Of a stretch of DNA of 7,184 nt, positions 6,293 through 7,184 are shown one piece after another; position 1 is the first letter of the stretch, and each line of letters starts with the position of its first letter. The DNA lies in NCBI GenBank assembly GCA_030610325.1, contig JAUWRZ010000104.1:1-7184 (forward strand), written 5' to 3'. The translations under genes were made by a program, and so were the position numbers. Under the pieces are notes generated by a model. The model did no database searches. It was not told the origin of the DNA and saw only the letters and a list, made by a program, of their open reading frames with translations. Source of the stretch: Sulfurimonadaceae bacterium. GTDB taxonomy: Bacteria; Campylobacterota; Campylobacteria; Campylobacterales; Sulfurimonadaceae.

Positions 6293-7184
6293 TCCGTTTT
6301 GTCATACTTCTGACATGGCTGTTGACAGCCCTGCTTTCAGCCAAAAGCGATATTGATCAGCAGATCACAAAGACATCGAGTCAGATCGATTCCTTCGATA
6401 AGAAATACAGTACCCTGAGTGTGAAGATGGCGCGTAATGCCAAAGAGATCCTGCAGGAGAAACGTACCATCCTCAAACAGCAGCGACAGCTGCAAAAGCT
6501 TATGCTTGAACTGGGTACTAAAGAGAAGGACTATGATAGCCATAAAGCTGATCTAAAAAAGGCCAAGAAGTCACGAAACACTATAGGTGATGAGCAGGAG
6601 CAGATCGAACATGACCTGATCTTTGCTATCGCCAGCAGTGCCTCTCTCTCCATGATGCTTGATGATGAACGTGTCATCAGCGCTGATGCACTGATGACTG
6701 AAGAGGTACTAAAGAACCTGAGTCAGCAGACACACCAGGAGATCGCCAGCCTCAACGATCAATTCTCTTCGAACAATGTACGCATAGCCAAACTTCAAGA
6801 GCATATAGAGACTCTGAAAAATGCTATTGCTGAGATCGAGTACCGTAAAAAGGAACTCGTCCGAACACAGCAGAGCAATAAGAAAGCGCTACAAAGACTT
6901 GAGAAGAACAAGGCCAAATACAAGGCATCAGTAGAGAGGCTGCTCTCTCAACAAAACGCATTGCAAAAGACACTCTCAAGCCTGCATATCATCAAAGAGG
7001 ACGAAAAGGAGAAAGCTCGTCGGGCTAAAGCCAGACGTGAGCAGGCAGCCATGGAAAAAGCCGCACGTGAAAAAGCTGAACGCGAGAGAGCCAGACGAAA
7101 TAAAAGTCGGCCAGCTAAGAAGGCAACAGCGTCAAAGGACCTTCCAAGTATAAAAAAGATCGGAAGCAGCTATCAGAACATCAA
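6289..7184 (+). CDS. secreted coiled-coil protein, EnvC/M23-peptidase type (3' end beyond window)
   Basis: The frame is open from ATG at 6289 to the window edge: 298 residues with no stop, so the gene is partial. It begins with a signal peptide (MIRF, then a hydrophobic run ending LLSA-KS near residue 18-20). Two long coiled-coil blocks follow (about 20-110 and 140-240, rich in Gln, Lys, Glu and Leu heptads), separated by a hydrophobic segment at 108-124 (LIFAIASSASLSMML) like the helix break of EnvC. Next is an Arg/Lys/Glu/Ala-rich linker (about 236-283). No LytM/M23 domain is visible yet; in EnvC it lies at the C-terminus after such a coil, so it is predicted just downstream. Position directly after ftsX, with start and stop sharing ATGA, strongly supports a role as the FtsEX-controlled activator of peptidoglycan hydrolases or as a hydrolase itself. 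If no LytM domain follows, it would be another periplasmic coiled-coil partner. Confidence 0.82.
   Translation, partial: MIRFVILLTWLLTALLSAKSDIDQQITKTSSQIDSFDKKYSTLSVKMARNAKEILQEKRTILKQQRQLQKLMLELGTKEKDYDSHKADLKKAKKSRNTIGDEQEQIEHDLIFAIASSASLSMMLDDERVISADALMTEEVLKNLSQQTHQEIASLNDQFSSNNVRIAKLQEHIETLKNAIAEIEYRKKELVRTQQSNKKALQRLEKNKAKYKASVERLLSQQNALQKTLSSLHIIKEDEKEKARRAKARREQAAMEKAAREKAERERARRNKSRPAKKATASKDLPSIKKIGSSYQNI

Noticed and set aside
6337..6543. Minus-strand open frame opposite the EnvC-like gene
   Set aside because: It is a Leu/Phe-rich reverse reading of coiled-coil codons; the plus-strand frame with signal peptide is open throughout.
1..7184. Mobile element, prophage, CRISPR or defence system
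   Set aside because: No transposase, integrase, regularly spaced repeats or atypical gene is present; all genes belong to a conserved core block.

Overview
The window reads as chromosomal DNA of a Campylobacterota (epsilonproteobacterial) organism, probably an environmental sulfur- or hydrogen-oxidising type rather than a low-G+C Campylobacter. The evidence is protein-level: an epsilon-type long TrmB, an FlpA-like fibronectin-type-III lipoprotein, and a gene order (rodA / rluD-family / flpA-like / trmB / ftsE / ftsX / coiled-coil EnvC-like) that, as I remember it, matches the Cj1282-to-Cj1275c neighbourhood of Campylobacter jejuni and a similar block in Helicobacter pylori. Base composition looks moderate (mid-40s % G+C by eye). 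The species cannot be named from the sequence.

Layout. On the minus strand at the left edge is a tRNA with anticodon CAT (24-100) with its own -10 box, and behind it rodA (162-1271), the SEDS glycosyltransferase of cell elongation. A roughly 200-base divergent intergenic region (1272-1474) is rich in short perfect inverted repeats. From 1475 to the right edge everything runs on the plus strand as one tightly packed block: an RluD-family 23S rRNA pseudouridine synthase, a four-FN3-domain lipoprotein related to C. jejuni FlpA, TrmB (tRNA m7G46 methyltransferase), the ABC-type divisome pair FtsE and FtsX, and a secreted coiled-coil protein (EnvC/M23-type) cut off by the window end.

How they fit together. 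Junctions in the plus-strand block are a 56-nt overlap, a 3-nt gap, an 8-nt overlap, a 14-nt overlap and a 4-nt overlap, so a single transcript with translational coupling is the simplest reading. FtsE-FtsX-EnvC is a recognised machine that couples cytoplasmic ATP hydrolysis to periplasmic control of peptidoglycan cleavage at division. RodA, divergently encoded, builds peptidoglycan during elongation. The FN3 lipoprotein sits inside this envelope and division cluster, and its function in a probably non-pathogenic organism is the most open question here. RluD and TrmB are RNA-modification enzymes sharing the transcript.

I see no mobile element, CRISPR array or clearly foreign gene. Most of the window is conserved core genome. 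The points worth a second look are the FlpA-like protein with its conserved WRPH motif, the unusual TrmB active-site loop, the long rluD/flpA-like overlap and the palindrome-rich intergenic region.
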